DNA of 64,000 bases from the NCBI GenBank assembly GCA_025506515.1, contig CM046454.1:64058114-64122113 (forward strand), written 5' to 3'. Of the stretch, positions 47,810-57,599 are shown one piece after another. Below the pieces are notes generated by a model that did not search any database, was not told the DNA's origin, and worked only from the letters and a program-made list of their open reading frames with translations. The stretch is from Flaveria trinervia (lineage: Eukaryota; Streptophyta; Magnoliopsida; Asterales; Asteraceae). The stretch's first letter is position 1. Every line of letters begins with the position of its first letter. A program made the position numbers and the translations under genes.

Positions 47810-49090
47810 AATGGCACCACCATCATCAAAGCCTAACAAACACGTACTATCACCATCGTCTACACACACCTCTCACATAGCACATCATCACCAAAGCGCC
47901 TAACACCACCGTCACCATAGATTGATCTCTCCCATCGTAGCACCACCATCAACACCGCACACACCACCATACCGCCCCACACCACGGCCTTTCCCTGAGT
48001 CTCAAATCAAAGACTACTACCACCCCACATCCAATCGAACCCATCCGGTCCAATTGAACACCACAACTAACAACCTCCACCTCCACCACCATCGTTGCTC
48101 TACACCTCTCACACCGCACCCCATAATTGTCCAAAATCGTAAGAACTTTTCATAAAAATGATAAAAAGTATAATTTTTTATTAAAAAAATAACTCATTGC
48201 TAATTTGGCTTTTATAAATAACAAAATTAATAATTATAATATAATTTACTCTATAATTAAACCTTTATCAACTTCTCAAAAACTTTTCTTTTCTTTGAAA
48301 AATAAAGTCAAAAGCATTAAAAACAAATATTTGTTCCAAAAAATCTCTTTGTCCTTTTTATTTGTCTTTTTCGAAACACAGAATTAAAGGAAAGAAATAT
48401 CAAAGTATCACCTTCCTAAATTCCTATTGTAACACGTTTCGGCCCTTCAAATTTTATTTTCTATTCTGACTTTTTTCTTTGACCACCGCACAACTCGGTT
48501 TCTTCAACTGATTTCCTATTTTGATTTCAATAAACGTTTTGATTTGTATGATTGATACTACAGTTTCCTCTGATTGGTACTGAAGTAATGTTAGATAAAC
48601 TAACTTTTTAATTGACTTTTAGTTACGTTTCACAAAATTTTAAAAAGTTGATTCTAAAAGGTTACAAGTTATTTTATGAAGTTAATAAGATTAACTTTTG
48701 AAAACTTTTCAAATGTTATCTTAAAAAAATAAGTAATCCCAAACATGAGCTGATTATACAATAAGTGATTTATTTTTTGTTTTTTTTCTCCGCCACTGGA
48801 TTTTTGTTTGCTCCACCTGTTCATCGCTTTTGTTGATTGGATTGTTTGATTTCGATGATTTTGTGCAAACCGATGATCATAGGTGATGATTTTCGATTTT
48901 GGTTTGATGGTACAAATGAAATATTTGATTCTTACTTGATATTGATGGCAAATTCTGGTTTTTTAATGCGATGTAGATTTGCAAACAAGAAAGAGAGACT
49001 TCAATTCCTTGATCAGATTTTAAAAACTGATTTGTTGTTCATTGATTTTTAGTTTTCTGTTTCAAGAATATCTTGAATAGTTTCTTTATG
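47810..49090. other. TNL intron 1 sequence, ACC-rich then AT-rich, no gene
   Basis: 47810-48140 is CACCACCATC-rich low-complexity sequence continuing that at 31087-31279. The rest is AT-rich. An open frame at 48837-49052 shows no known motif. Confidence 0.55.
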
Positions 49091-49098
49091 GATTTTGA

Positions 49099-49401
49099 CA
49101 GGGCGGGTCTCTGAGAATTTTCAAGAGACATTGGATCCGAGGCGAGAACAAAAAATGAGTCCTTATAATACGACTTATAAAAAAGTCTAAACTGAATAAC
49201 TTTTATATAAAAAAACTTATATTACCACGATAATTGTTATAACAATAAACAAAACGAAAGTATTGAATCAAATATAATTTATTTACTTAAACGAATCGGA
49301 AAGTTCTCTTAGCATTTTGAAAACAAAGTTCTCGTTCAAATTTTCAATTAAATTGAGAATTTTTTTTAAAATCAAGCCCCCCCTCCCCCAGGCCGGCCTT
49401 G
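49099..49401. mobile_element. hAT-type MITE in TNL intron 1
   Basis: A 303-bp AT-rich unit starting CAGGGCGGGTCTCTGAG and ending CAGGCCGGCCTTG, an imperfect terminal inverted repeat of the CAGGG...CCCTG type. It is flanked by perfect 8-bp duplications gattttga (49091-49098 and 49402-49409). Eight-base duplications and CAGGG ends are typical of hAT elements. No transposase is present. Confidence 0.8.
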
Positions 49402-49444
49402 GATTTTGATCACAAGTTTGATCAAATTTGATTGTCCGATACTT

Positions 49445-49532
49445 AGGTTTAGATCTAATAATACAATTAAATAGTAAAGTTAGGCCAAGTATAATAATAC
49501 TAAGCTTTGGATAAATAAATATTAAGTCTAAC
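49445..49532 (-). repeat. LTR start fragment matching 25944-26032
   Basis: In minus sense it begins TGTTAGACTTAATATTTA and aligns for about 88 bp with the intron LTR relic on the left side. It is either the remains of a 5' LTR or an independent copy. Confidence 0.45.
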
Positions 49533-49749
49533 AGATTGCTACTAATAAATCAGCGAACTTGTAACATAGCCAAAACAGCAACTAAGGTTTCCCTTCACTG
49601 TGCAAATGGAGACGAATATAAGAACATAACTAGAAGAAAGTTTGGTTTAAGAGTTGAATTGTAATCATAAACTGTTTTTTTGTAATATTATCTTTTTATT
49701 TTTTACATCGGATCATGAGTAATCTAATTAAGTCATCTTTATAACGCAG

Positions 49750-50829
49750 GCATGAAGCTAAATTTATCCACAACGTTGTTGAAGAAGTTTCAATAAAGCT
49801 ACATTTTATTAATTCAAGCTTTGATGGGAAGTTAGTAGGCATGGAGACTCGGGTAAAGAATGTAGTTTCATCTTTAGACATTGGTTCCGAAGATGTCCGG
49901 ATGATAGGGATCAGAGGAATGGGAGGTGGTGGAAAGACGACTTTAGCGAGAGTCGTTTTTGATCATATATCAATTCCGTTTGAAGGTAAATGTTTTGTTG
50001 ATAATGTGAGAGAAGGTTCAAAAGGCTTTGGTTAAAGAATTTGCAAAAACAGGTCCTTAAAGATGTACTAAATGATCAAAACACTAATGTGACAAGTGTT
50101 TATGATGGAAAAGGTAAGATGAAAAAGATGATGGGTAGTAGAAAGGTTCTTCTAGTTCTAGATGACGTGGATGATATAGAGCAGCTTGAAGCGTTAGCAG
50201 GTGCGCCTAATTGGTTTAAGCTAGGAAGTAGGATCATCATAACAACAAGAGACAAGCAACTCTTGATAGCACACCAAGTGAACATTATTCATGATGTAAA
50301 TCTTTTATCAAATGAGGAAGCAATATGCCTCTTTAGTAAGTATGCATTTCATAGAGAGGTTCCAAATCAAGGGTATGAAGAACTATCAGAAAAAGTAGTG
50401 CATTATGCTGCGGGTCTTCCCTTGACACTCAAAGTCTTGGGTTCACATCTTTGTGGTAGAAATAAGCATGAATGGGTAGATGCCATAGAAAGACTAAAAA
50501 CAATCCCACTGGAGAAAACTCTCAAAAGATTGGAACTAAGCTATGATGGATTAGAGGATGACCAAAAAGAAATATTCCTAGATGTTGTATGCATATTGAA
50601 AGGTGAACCGAAAGACTATGCAATCAGAACACTTGGAAGTTGCGGATTTAATGCTCGAATTGGTTTGAGTGTTCTTGAGCAGAAATCTTTGATAACTATT
50701 TCTGATAGTCGTGGTTTGTGCTTCCATGATCATATTGAAGAAATGGGCTGGAATATCGTTCGTCGTTTGCACCCTCATAGTCGTTTATGGATTCGGGAGG
50801 AAATTGAAGATATATTAGTTAATAACTTG
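49750..50829 (+). pseudogene. TNL exon 2: NB-ARC domain, one frameshift
   Basis: Acceptor ACGCAG|GCATGAAG. Motifs in order: P-loop GMGGGGKTTLAR (about 49918-49953), RNBS-A-like FEGKCFVDNVRE, kinase-2 KVLLVLDDVDD (about 50143-50175), RNBS-B GSRIIITTRD, GLPL box AAGLPLTLKVLGS, RNBS-D-like IFLDVVCILKG and the MHD-equivalent FHDHIEEMGWNIV. Kinase-2 ends in DDVDD, as expected for TNLs. The usual Met of MHD is Phe. A stop at 50033-50035, caused by a one-base loss in the GGTTAAAG region, splits the domain after RNBS-A; the frame resumes with LQKQVLKDVLND. Donor TTG|GTAAGG at 50829/50830. Confidence 0.9.
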
Positions 50830-50913
50830 GTAAGGTTCATTTTTTTAATGAGAGAAAAGTAAGACAACTTTATTTCTTTGACAAAAGTTTAATGAGAGAT
50901 TTTATATTTATAG

Positions 50914-51198
50914 GGTACTGAGGAAACAAAAAGTTTAAAACTGAAGTATGCACATCTCAGTATTGCGACTATTATGAAAGGTCTTAAAAACATGCAAGAA
51001 CTCAGATTTCTTCATGTGGAAAATGCCTTTAGAAAAGGTGATGGAGTTTGCAAGTACTTACCAAATGCTTTAAGAACTCTATACTGGCGGAATTACCCTT
51101 TTCATTGTTTACCTAAAACGTTTCGAGCAAATAAGCTTGTTAACCTTGAAATGCCTATCAGTTGTGTTTCTCAACTCTGGGAAGCAGGAGAAAGAAAG
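50914..51198 (+). CDS. TNL exon 3: NB-LRR linker and first LRRs
   Basis: Opens with GTEETKSLKLKY, the usual start of TNL exon 3. It continues through MKGLKNMQELRFLHV, LPNALRTLYWRNYPFHCLP and NKLVNLEMPISCVSQLWE. Open in frame. Acceptor TTTATAG|GGTACT, donor AAAG|GTAGAT. Confidence 0.86.
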
Positions 51199-51296
51199 GT
51201 AGATTAATGATTGTTTGGTTGTTTTGCATTATGCTTTATTATGCTATATATTCTCACAACACTAATATTCATCCCCCTTATTTTGTCTTATGATAG

Positions 51297-53221
51297 GTCC
51301 TTCCTCAGCTAAAATTCCTCAACCTCTGTCATTCTAAAGTGATCACTAACCTTAATCTTGGGATGACTCCACATCTCGAGAAATTAGTTCTTCAAGGATG
51401 TAGTAAGTTTGTAGAACTACATATGCCTGTTAAATGTTCCAAACTCAAATACCTTAACCTTAGTGGTTCTAAGGTGACTACCTTAACCTTGGGATGACTC
51501 CAAATCTTGAGGAGTTATATCTTCAAGGATGTAATGACTTTGTAGAACTTCACTTGCCCGTTGAATGCCCCAAGCTCAAGTTCCTCTACTTATGTTTTTC
51601 TAAGCTAAGTAACCTTAACCTTAGGATGACTCCTCATATCAAGAAGTTAAATCTTCGTGATGTTATAACTTTGTAGAACTTCACTCTCTTGTTAAATGCC
51701 CCGAGCTTGAATTCCTCTACCTAACAGATTCTAAGGTGTGTAAGCTTAACCTTGCGATGACTCCACATCTCAAGGAGTTAGATCTTAAAGGATGTAATGA
51801 ATTTGTAGACCTCAAATTGCCTTTTGAATGCCCGAAACTTAGAATTCTAGATCTTCGTAGTTCTAAGTTGCGTAACCTTAAACTTAGGATGACTCAAAAT
51901 CTTGAGGAGTTAAATCTTAAAGGATGCAATGAATTTGTGGAACTCCACTTGCCTGTTGAATGTCCGAACCTTAGAATTCTAGATCTTCGTGGTTCTAAGT
52001 TGCGTAACCTTAAACTTGGGATGACTCCACGTCTTGAACAGTTAAATCTTGAAGGATGTAAAGATTTGTGGAACTCCACTTGCCTGTTGAATGTCCAAAC
52101 CTTAGAATTCTTAATATTTGTGGTTCTAAGTTGCGTAACCTTACCCTTTCGATGTGTCCACATCTTGAGAAGTTAGTTCTTAAAGAATGTAAAGCATTTT
52201 TAGAACTAAACTTTCTTGTTGAATGTCCAAACCTCAAGTACCTCAATCTTGGTGGTTCAAGGTAACTAACCTTAACCTTCAGATGACACCACATCTTGTG
52301 TTTTTAGTTCTTGAAGGATGTTATCGCCTTAAAGATGTTCATGCTCCTGTGGGATGTCTAAAAAAGCTTAACTACTTAGAGTTAGGTGGTTGCTCACGGT
52401 TTAAACATTTTCTGGTATCAAATGCAATTCTCGTCATGAACTTTCAACTGCATTAAAGCTCACTGCGGAGTCCCTGGATATATGCCCACTGCATCCTAGC
52501 AGTAACTTGCCAAAGTTTCAGTTTACATGTGAATATGATGAACTGAGATCGTCATCTAGTGGAAATGTTGAAAAGCTTATTTCTTTTGGTCTATGTGCTT
52601 GCACGAACCTTGAGTCTTTCTCAACAACCATTTGAGGTTTACAACATTTAGGATTGCTTACACTTGAAGGTTGTATTCCAGAGGTGCCCAAGGATTGGGG
52701 CAGTTAGAGAGTCTAGTGAAGCTAACTTTGAAGATGAAAGATATTAAGCATCTTCCGGATAGCATTGTATTTTGAAACATCTGAGTTATCTCACTCTTAA
52801 ATCATGTTGGCTTCTCGAGGAGTTACCCAAGGATCTTGGCAGATTAGAGTCTTTAATGGAGTTAGACCTAACAGACTGTATATCATTACGATATATTCCG
52901 AACAGCATCTGTCACATGAAATGTTTAAAACGTTTATATCTCCCTTATTGTTTTCTTGTTGAGAAATTGCCGGAGGAACTTGGATGTTTACGATGTTTGG
53001 AAGAGTTAGATATCGAAGGTGCGGGCATGAGTCATCTTCCGCAAAGCATTTATCAATCAACACGGTTGTGTATTTATGGGTCTAGGTGGCAGCTTGAGTC
53101 GTATGGTTTTATATCTCTCGAAGAAGCGCCAAGTTATCGGAGGAGGAGCACAACCTCCTGCTTCATAAATTTGCGAATTGCAAGTTCTCTAAGGGATGAC
53201 TCAAGGAGCATTTGGTTTTGA
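51297..53221 (+). pseudogene. TNL exon 4: leucine-rich repeats, multiply frameshifted
   Basis: Acceptor ATGATAG|GTCCTT keeps frame with exon 3. 51300-52350 is an array of near-identical units (LEELxLxGCNxFVELHLPVECPxL, then KLRNLKLxMTP). Later, more typical LRRs follow (LLEELPKDLGRLESLMELDL, YIPNSICHMKCLKRLYL, LPEELGCLRCLEELDIEG), to a stop at 53219-53221. Single-base deletions shift the frame around 51483, 51660, 52060 and 52260, and stops occur at 52635-52740. There is no obvious post-LRR C-JID domain. Its length (about 640 codons if unbroken) is within the TNL range. Confidence 0.84.
51363..52340 (+). repeat. 132-bp tandem LRR units
   Basis: The anchor ATGACTCC (or variants ATGACTCA, ATGTGTCC, ATGACACC) occurs at 51363, 51494, 51626, 51757, 51889, 52021, 52152 and 52283. 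Spacings are 131, 132, 131, 132, 132, 131, 131. A unit of 132 bp equals 44 codons, two LRRs. The 131-bp gaps are where frame is lost. Confidence 0.88.
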
Positions 53222-53490
53222 AAAGAGGTATTCAAAGTTTGTGATTTATAGAATGTATCAAGTCTTCTGTTAGTAAATTTACATTGATTTGAAGTTTTTA
53301 ATTGTTTTTCCTGCCATAAGTTGGTATACTCGTGATTTGGGTAAGAGTTTCAAAGAGAATTTATCATAACTAATTAACCTACCAACAGATCGTATCACTA
53401 TGAGATTTCCACCCTACCAATTGCTTAATACTTTCTAATAACTGAGCTAAACTGTTGGCGCTTTACTTGAATAAAACGTCACAAGGCACC

Positions 53491-53586
<96 letters not shown>

Positions 53587-54045
53587 TACAAGATTTAAAT
53601 TTAATAATAAGTTTTAATGAATTAACGAGGACTAAGTTCAATTTGGGTATTTGGGAATTTTTATAAATACTTTAAATACAAAAGTATATATTTATATGTT
53701 TAAATATAGAGAAAGTGAATTGAATCGTCTATAAAAATTACAAAGTTTAAATATAATATTTGAGTAATTATTTGAAATAATCATATATAAACAATATTAT
53801 GTAAAAAGAAACATTTAGACCAATAATAATTTATTAATTATTATTAAAATCTATTTTATAAGAAAATTATTCAAACAAGCTTTGCTAAAATGTTTTATAA
53901 ATAAAATATTTTTATGTAAACTTAGGAAGATTATAGAAAATATTTGGAAGCTTTTGAAAATATTTGGAATCTATAAAGATAATTTTTATACATTTTAAAA
54001 TTTTCTAGAATTAGTTTATCATGTTAAAACCTTAAAAAAATAAAA
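53222..54045. other. AT-rich region downstream of the TNL, with (AT)n tract
   Basis: No gene seen. 53489-53587 is nearly pure TA repeat. The remainder is AT-rich, with no recognisable element ends. Confidence 0.7.
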
Positions 54046-54047
54046 CA

Positions 54048-54123
54048 TGAGGGTGCCCGGGTTCGAACCCGGGACCTCACGCTTAACAAGGGAATGTCTT
54101 AACCAGTGAACCAAGGCTTCAGC
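54048..54123 (-). ncRNA. tRNA-like / SINE-head sequence with Pol III A and B boxes
   Basis: The minus strand has an A box TGGTTCACTGG (54103-54113) and a B box GGTTCGAACC (54060-54069) about 33 bases apart, inside a T-arm-like CCCGGGTTCGAACCCGGG hairpin. The anticodon stem does not fold well and the T-loop is one base short, so a functional tRNA is unlikely. A decayed tRNA gene or a tRNA-derived SINE head is more likely. A T-rich run follows in minus sense. Confidence 0.5.
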
Positions 54124-54608
54124 CGCGGTACAACTTGGTTCTGAAAGTTTAAAAACATAAACGTAAAGAAAACCCCAATTCCTTAAGAACCCTAATTCCA
54201 AAATCCCCAAAATTGAACCTGAATTCATTAATGTAAGAGCCTGTAATCATGGGGCTTTTGTTCCCCATGCTTAATCGAGCATATACATGTATGTAATTTA
54301 CCCGAACAGGTTCGAATTGAAGGTAGTCCCAACGATGAGCAAGTCGCGGTCGAAGGAGATGCAAAATCGATGTAAACGTCGATGATAACTCAATTAACCT
54401 TGTGTATAGCTTCGTATGACAAACTAGAACCAAAGCCCCTTATCAATTTCAAACTTGATGTTCAGAAGATGGCGTTCGAGTATGTGCAGTTCGTGATCAA
54501 CAAAGAGAATCGAATGAGATGTTAATGTTTATATTAGGTGAAATTGATGATTGCAATCGATTAGAGTTAGATAAACGTTCGATTAGGTTCAGTTAATTGG
54601 GTTATGAT

Positions 54609-55238
54609 TGGAGTTTAATGCTCAAACGGTTATGGATCTTAACGTACTACGGTTATACCTTCGAATGGAGTGGTAACCGATGTTTACCCTCAACTATTGG
54701 AGGCATTCAAGTTCGAATCACGTAAACGAAACGATTCGAAACGGTTTTGGGTTAGGAAAACGAATGGTTTTGGTGTTCTAGGGCTCGCCGGAAGTATTGG
54801 CCGGAAAAACGTATGAAAGGGGAAAGGGGCGGTTTGGGTTTCTGAAATTACATAACTGGTCCTGAAGTTTATAGATATTGGTATTTTATGTAAAAACTTT
54901 AAATTTAAGTTTCACAAATTACACACATACCCCTAACTTAGTTTAAGTTTAACTTTTAAGTATTTTATTTAAATTTTAAACTTTTATAATTATTATTATT
55001 AATATTGTTATTTTTATTATAATTATTATTATCCCTTTTTATTACTACTAACATTATTATTATTATTATTATTAATATTATTATTATCATTATCAATGTT
55101 TAGCAAAATGTTTTATTAACTTCCGACTTAACTCAACATGCATAACAAGCACTCAAATTTTCACAAATGACATAAATGACCCTTACAAGAATTTAACAAA
55201 GTTAATTTTCACTTAACGAAAAAATACGAGATGTTACA
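54609..55238 (-). mobile_element. Probable gypsy-type solo LTR
   Basis: The minus strand begins TGTAACATCTCGTATTTT, the usual start of gypsy LTRs. It ends at plus-strand TGGAG (54609), giving TG...CA ends and 630 bp. The 5-bp sequence atgat flanks it on both sides (54604-54608 and 55239-55243). An (ATT)n tract lies inside at 55020-55095. No internal region adjoins it. Confidence 0.6.
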
Positions 55239-55249
55239 ATGATCATCCT

Positions 55250-56090
55250 TTGAGATCCAGTACACCATCAACATAGTGTTGGTTCATTATCATCCTCTCG
55301 GATTAGTTTGCCTCCTCTGTTTTCTCCCACTTTGGATATTCCTGTTTGAAATGTCTAAATTTATTACATTTGAAACATCTTATATGATCTTTGTTTTGAT
55401 GGACTTAATTTCATTTTTTTATTCTTTCACGTGTTCCTTTTTTGACTTTACCATGACTTTTGTTTTCTTGATTTGAACCTTCATGACTACAACATTCACA
55501 GCTTTTTTCCTTAACTTTCTTTTTCCTTCTTTTTTAGTGAATAGAAGTTTAAAATGACTTTCTTTCTCCTTAACTTTCTCTTGGAATGGCATTGTACCAA
55601 GATCAACAAACTTCATGATTGCACAACAATCTGTGTAAACTATTCTCCGGTACCGAACCAAGTAGTTTTCGGACTAGTCTCTTATCATTCATGGTGTGCC
55701 CAAGATTGTTGCTTGTAATGCAATATCATTAATTATCCCGACATAGATATCATGTGATTCATTAACACTCATTTTTGGAGATTCAAACTTTGACTCAATT
55801 GTTTGTAACCGAGCCTCTTTCACTCAATCAACTCCTTTGTGTCAAACATTTAGCGTGTCTCAATTGCTTTTGCTTAAGTAAGATTATTAATTTTCAATAA
55901 CATGTTTTTAGGAATTACTTTGCATAGTAATGCCATTGTTCTATTGTTCTTTTTTCATCGACTTCGGTTCCCGCTTTTGGTTCAACGGCTTCCTAAATTC
56001 TATGGACGTTAAAGAATCGATTTGATCTATATGGATCAAATGGCGTAATTTGTGGAGTTTAACATATTCCCTCCTTTCTTTGAAGTTACA
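55250..56090 (-). pseudogene. Ty1/copia gag relic (Tork/Tnt1-like)
   Basis: Minus-strand frames give, in order, fragments of ESKFESPKMSVNES-type capsid, DKRLVRKLLGSVPE, MKFVDLGTMPFQEKVKEKES and a decayed CCHC knuckle CFKCNKFRHFKQEYP (last Cys replaced by Tyr) near 55320-55375. Several stops and frameshifts. It is truncated before protease at about 55250, next to the solo LTR. Confidence 0.72.
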
Positions 56091-56099
56091 ACTTCTTTT

Positions 56100-56646
56100 C
56101 TTTAGACTCAACCATCTTACAAGTCTTATTTTTCCCGATTTTTATAGATTGACTATTACTGGTTCGGATCGAATTTGATTTCAACTATACTAGTATTAGA
56201 TCAAATCGGTATCAACCTTTAATTATAATTAATTTGATATCAACTCTATAGTATCAAAAACAATTAAACAATCTTTTTTACACAAGAACAGTGCACATGT
56301 TTTCCGGTTGCCTATGAACTTAGGACGAACTAAAACCAATTGTTAGTTCAACAACGGTACACAAGTTTTCAGTCACAATGTGAGTAAAAAATAACCACGT
56401 TAACACTACAAGGTTTTTAAAAACCCACTGTTAATAATAATGGTTCATAGTGTGAATCAAAACCAACTGCTATATACCAAGAATAATGCATGGGCTTTGT
56501 ATGGAAAATATAAACCAACTGTTTCAAATTGACAACAATATGCACGTTAACCAACTGATCTTGATAGTACATTGGTTTACCAACTGTTCTCAACAGTACA
56601 CGGGCAAACCAACTATTTCTATAAGTACATGGGCTAACGAACTATT
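56100..56646. other. No gene; degenerate AACCAACTGT-repeat region
   Basis: Phrases like AACCAACTGTT...AGTACAxGGGC recur loosely between 56440 and 56645. A frame at 56486-56698 reflects this. It may be the leader of the copia relic on its left, but no primer-binding site was found. Confidence 0.4.
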
Positions 56647-57512
56647 GCAGGATCGATATTGGTCACTTAACACTTTGTTTTCTCTCAAACTCACCTAGAC
56701 CAACACTCGGGTAAAGATAGAATCAGTAAGAGTTGATCACAATATACAAAGTAATAAAGAACACAAGAAGTAATTTTCAAGGTACTTTTATAATTGCTTC
56801 TCAACTCAATAATACAAGACTCTTACAAGCAATGTGTAATGAGTTACAAAGAGAACCTATATATAATACTACCAACGGCCGATATATTTTGATACCAGCT
56901 GGATCCTATAGCTAAAGTCTATACTACAAGACTATAATTAAGGTATCTCGGATAAAGTCTTATCTGAGATTTGGTAGTCAGGACATGTCTCTGACTTACC
57001 TTTTGTCACCAACTAAAGTTGGTAACTTGTACTATCATAAAAGATGAACAGTAGAATAAAGTATGGTCAACTGCATGGCTCTTTAGGAAGAAGCCATACA
57101 GTATCGAGGTCTGCAGCGGAGTGTCAGAGACCATACTTGTGTCCACTGGTTCATAGCAGTGTCTTTCGAAGGTTAAATGGCTTGGAAGAGTAAGTACTTC
57201 TGAAGCCACTTTTACTTCGGAAGAGGCTGCTTCTTCCAAGGCTTGGAGACTTCTTCTTTTCATCATACTTCGGAAGTAGTCTTCAGGCTTTTCTTCTAAG
57301 ACTTGATCTCGGAAGCATGCTCTTTGCTTTGGAAGTAGAATTCTGTCTTCGGAAGTTTATCTTTCACTTTGTCTTCGGAAGAACTCTACAACCTTCGGAA
57401 GTACTCTACAATCTTCGAAGTTCCATTCTAAGCTTTGGAAGCCCTTGCATATAGTACTAAAATGTCTAAGTGAATTGGTTTGGGTTGCACCAGCCTTCTT
57501 CTTGATCTAACA
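56647..57512 (-). repeat. 3' LTR of Sirevirus S3
   Basis: Plus-strand ends are TGCAGGATCG (56647) and CTTGATCTAACA (57512), that is TGTTAGATCAAG...CGATCCTGCA in minus sense, 866 bp. TTCGGAAG-type motifs cluster at 57170-57430. A target duplication cannot be checked because the other end is outside. Confidence 0.82.
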
Positions 57513-57525
57513 AACTTCCCCTAGG
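57513..57525 (-). promoter_or_regulatory. Polypurine tract of Sirevirus S3
   Basis: Minus-strand CCTAGGGGAAGTT abuts the LTR start. It is nearly the same as that of S2 (CCTAGGGGGAGTT). Confidence 0.85.
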
Positions 57526-57599
57526 CTGATGCTACCAAAACTTCACTTGTCTCTACTTCTCAAAACTTTCAGCACCAAGAGAGTAGATATTGTTTGTTT

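Larger units (their letters stand above)
25004..53221 (+). pseudogene. TIR-NBS-LRR (TNL) disease-resistance gene, interrupted and frameshifted
   Basis: Exons lie at 25004-25482 (TIR), 49750-50829 (NB-ARC), 50914-51198 and 51297-53221 (LRR). Each junction has GT...AG and keeps frame where checked. TNLs are intracellular immune receptors: the TIR domain is an NADase/signalling module, NB-ARC an ATP/ADP switch, and the LRRs sense effectors or guarded proteins. Intron 1 spans 25483-49749 (24,267 bp) and is filled with transposons. The exon 1-2 junction restores the D-G-H-E-A-K-F phrase typical of TNL genes, which supports one gene rather than two fragments. A frameshift follows the P-loop exon start (stop at 50033-50035) and several more lie in the LRR array. 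As written it is a pseudogene, but base-level indel error is possible. Confidence 0.85.

Noticed and set aside
48837..49052. 71-codon plus-strand frame in the TNL intron
   Set aside because: No known motif; AT-rich intron sequence.
54048..54123. Functional tRNA gene
   Set aside because: The anticodon arm does not pair and the T-loop is short; kept only as tRNA-like/SINE-like.
56404..56640. CACTA element starting at CACTACAAGG
   Set aside because: Only the first nine bases resemble a CACTA end, with no matching terminus or duplication.
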